From NCBI RefSeq assembly GCF_029537375.1, contig NZ_CP120679.1, positions 1,166,001 to 1,230,000 on the forward strand: a stretch of 64,000 bases of DNA, in the 5' to 3' direction. A model generated the notes under the pieces. It worked only from the letters and a program-made list of their open reading frames with translations. It was not told the origin of the DNA and made no database searches. The position numbers were made by a program, and so were the translations under genes. This document shows positions 62,904-64,000 of the stretch, piece by piece. Source of the stretch: Bacillus sp. HSf4 (GTDB lineage: Bacteria; Bacillota; Bacilli; Bacillales; Bacillaceae). Position 1 is the first letter of the stretch. The number at the start of each line of letters is the position of its first letter.

Positions 62904-63082
62904 CTCGACATTTCATCGTTTATTTGCGCTGTCAGTATATGAATGACGATGGCAGCGCGTGCCTGTAGAAAAAGAGCGGAGAATGTGTCAATCATGTGAA
63001 TCTATTTTAAAAAAATCAAGTTTGACGTAAAATGGATTTTAGTGCTGATAAATGTCATATTGATGAAATTGGAGTGAGACGA

Positions 63083-63877
63083 ATGAAAAAGATCATGTTG
63101 ATGGGGATGACCGTTTTGCTGGCGGCCTTTTTACTGATCGGCTGTCAGGCGGAAAAAGGCGCATCAGGCAGCGGAAAGTCTGAAAGTGTACAGCTTACAG
63201 TCTCCGCGGCTGCAAGCCTCAAAGACGTGCTCACAGAACTCAAAGCTGAATATGAAAAAGATCATCCGAATGTAAGCGTCAAGTTTAACTTTGGCTCATC
63301 AGGCGCCCTCCAGCAGCAAATTGAACAGGGCGCACCGGCCGATTTGTTTTTTTCCGCCGCTGAAGACAAGTTTAATAAAGTGGTTGATAAAGGATTGATT
63401 GCGAAAAGCGACTCCGTCAAGCTTTTGGAAAACAGCCTTGTGCTGATCGTACCGAAAGGGAAAAGCGAGAAAGTAAACAGTTTTCAAGATTTACAGAAAG
63501 ATAAAGTCGAAAATATCGCGATCGGCACCCCCGACTCTGTTCCGGCCGGAAAATATGGAAAAGAAACGTTGACGAATCTCCATTTATGGTCTAAAGTTCG
63601 TCCTAAACTCATTTACGGCAAAGATGTTCGGCAAGTGCTATCATATGTTGAAACGGGCAATACTGCTGCAGGCATCGTATATAAGACGGATGCCCTTTCT
63701 TCAGATCAGGTGAAGACGGTGGAAACCGCCGATAGCGGCCTGCACACTCCGATCATTTATCCGCTCGGGATTGTGAAAAATACGAAGCACAGAGCGCAGG
63801 CTGAGGATTTCTACAAATTTCTGCAAAGTGACAGTGCGATTCAAGTGATGGAAAAGTACGGATTTAAGAAAGGCTGA
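63083..63877 (+). CDS. modA: Molybdate ABC transporter substrate-binding lipoprotein ModA
   Basis: 264 residues from the ATG at 63083 after GGAGTG. The lipobox is FLLIGC, followed by the ModA fold: LTVSAAASLKDVLTELKAEYEK, FNFGSSGALQQQIEQGAPADLFFSA, IGTPDSVPAGKYGKETL and VETGNTAAGIVYKTDA. These carry the serine, alanine and tyrosine contacts to the oxyanion. It binds molybdate, and possibly tungstate, for molybdoenzyme cofactor synthesis. The permease gene follows 8 bases downstream. Confidence 0.92.
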   Translation: MKKIMLMGMTVLLAAFLLIGCQAEKGASGSGKSESVQLTVSAAASLKDVLTELKAEYEKDHPNVSVKFNFGSSGALQQQIEQGAPADLFFSAAEDKFNKVVDKGLIAKSDSVKLLENSLVLIVPKGKSEKVNSFQDLQKDKVENIAIGTPDSVPAGKYGKETLTNLHLWSKVRPKLIYGKDVRQVLSYVETGNTAAGIVYKTDALSSDQVKTVETADSGLHTPIIYPLGIVKNTKHRAQAEDFYKFLQSDSAIQVMEKYGFKKG

Positions 63878-63885
63878 GCGCTGAA

Positions 63886-64000
63886 ATGCTCGAAGAATTT
63901 CTTTCTCCCATCAAAATTTCCGTTGAAGTGTCAGTTGCGGCCGGCACCATCGCCGTTGTCCTTGGAACGGCTGCGGCCAGGCTCTTGGCCAAAAAAACGT
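63886..64000 (+). CDS. modB: Molybdate ABC transporter permease ModB (partial)
   Basis: Only the first 38 codons are in the window: MLEEFLSPIKISVEVSVAAG, then a hydrophobic TIAVVLGTAAARLLAKK. This is the typical N-terminus of ModB-type permeases, in which the first membrane helix follows FLSPIxISLxVA. It directly follows modA. The ATG at 63886 has no strong ribosome binding site, so it may be translated by coupling. The gene runs off the window edge. Confidence 0.85.
   Translation, partial: MLEEFLSPIKISVEVSVAAGTIAVVLGTAAARLLAKKT

Overview
The window looks like chromosome from the Bacillus licheniformis group. Gene order from about 6.1 to 44.9 kb follows the B. subtilis yhfA-yhgC-pbpF-hemEHY-...-aprE-...-comK-yhjE-sipV segment almost gene for gene. 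The alkaline protease is close to subtilisin Carlsberg, and ComK has the expected 192 residues. Species was not settled from sequence alone; the subtilisin differs enough from classical Carlsberg that a relative of B. licheniformis sensu stricto is possible. All names rest on reading the proteins and on remembered families, with no database search.

Region by region. (1) 1-6.1 kb: the right end of a PBSX-like prophage, with a tail/baseplate fragment, XkdW- and XkdX-like proteins, XhlA and XhlB, and an M15-type endolysin. Accessory cargo follows: an LXG toxin with a C-terminal LHH-type nuclease, a SUKH immunity protein and a Rap-Phr pair. The prophage appears to end inside yhfA, whose last codons are replaced. 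(2) 6.1-16.9 kb: heme and envelope genes (yhfA fragment, hmoB, pbpF, hemE-hemH-hemY, yhgD-yhgE). (3) 17.0-25.5 kb: lipid and lipoate metabolism (fabHB with a FapR-like box, yhfE, a tyrosine-rich small protein, gltT, yhfH, yhfI, lplJ, and lcfB with a FadR-like box). (4) 25.5-34.2 kb: an XRE/cupin-azlC-azlD insertion, the peptidase yhfN, subtilisin aprE, an EamA transporter and a Fur-boxed siderophore ABC importer. (5) 34.2-44.9 kb: yhfR, the BirA-boxed bioY-yhfT-yhfS operon, hemAT, yhfW, yhxC, yhzC, comK, yhjD, yhjE and sipV. (6) 44.9-48.4 kb: the secreted protease Epr and a RapG-PhrG pair. (7) 48.7-54.3 kb: an alpha-galactoside operon (melR, melE-melD-melC-melA) with cre and MelR-like operators. 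(8) 54.3-64 kb: an AbrB-family membrane protein, the cotJABC spore operon, an acyl-CoA synthetase behind a second FapR-like palindrome, a decayed gene, a two-component system with a histidine-rich lipoprotein, a ferritin-like protein, and the start of a molybdate importer.

Several genes share a physiology. Extracellular proteases (AprE, Epr) sit with a signal peptidase (SipV) and a RapG-PhrG switch that in B. subtilis acts on DegU, the activator of aprE. Fatty-acid genes carry FapR-like and FadR-like sites. Heme is made (hemEHY), degraded (hmoB) and sensed with (hemAT). Sporulation genes (pbpF, cotJ, the ferritin-like gene and perhaps the tyrosine-rich protein) are scattered through the window.

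No single wholly new machine stands out. The most promising leads are the prophage cargo and its attachment site in yhfA, the LHH-nuclease LXG toxin pair, the FapR-like box on the second acyl-CoA synthetase, and the two-component/histidine-rich lipoprotein cluster with its upstream palindrome.
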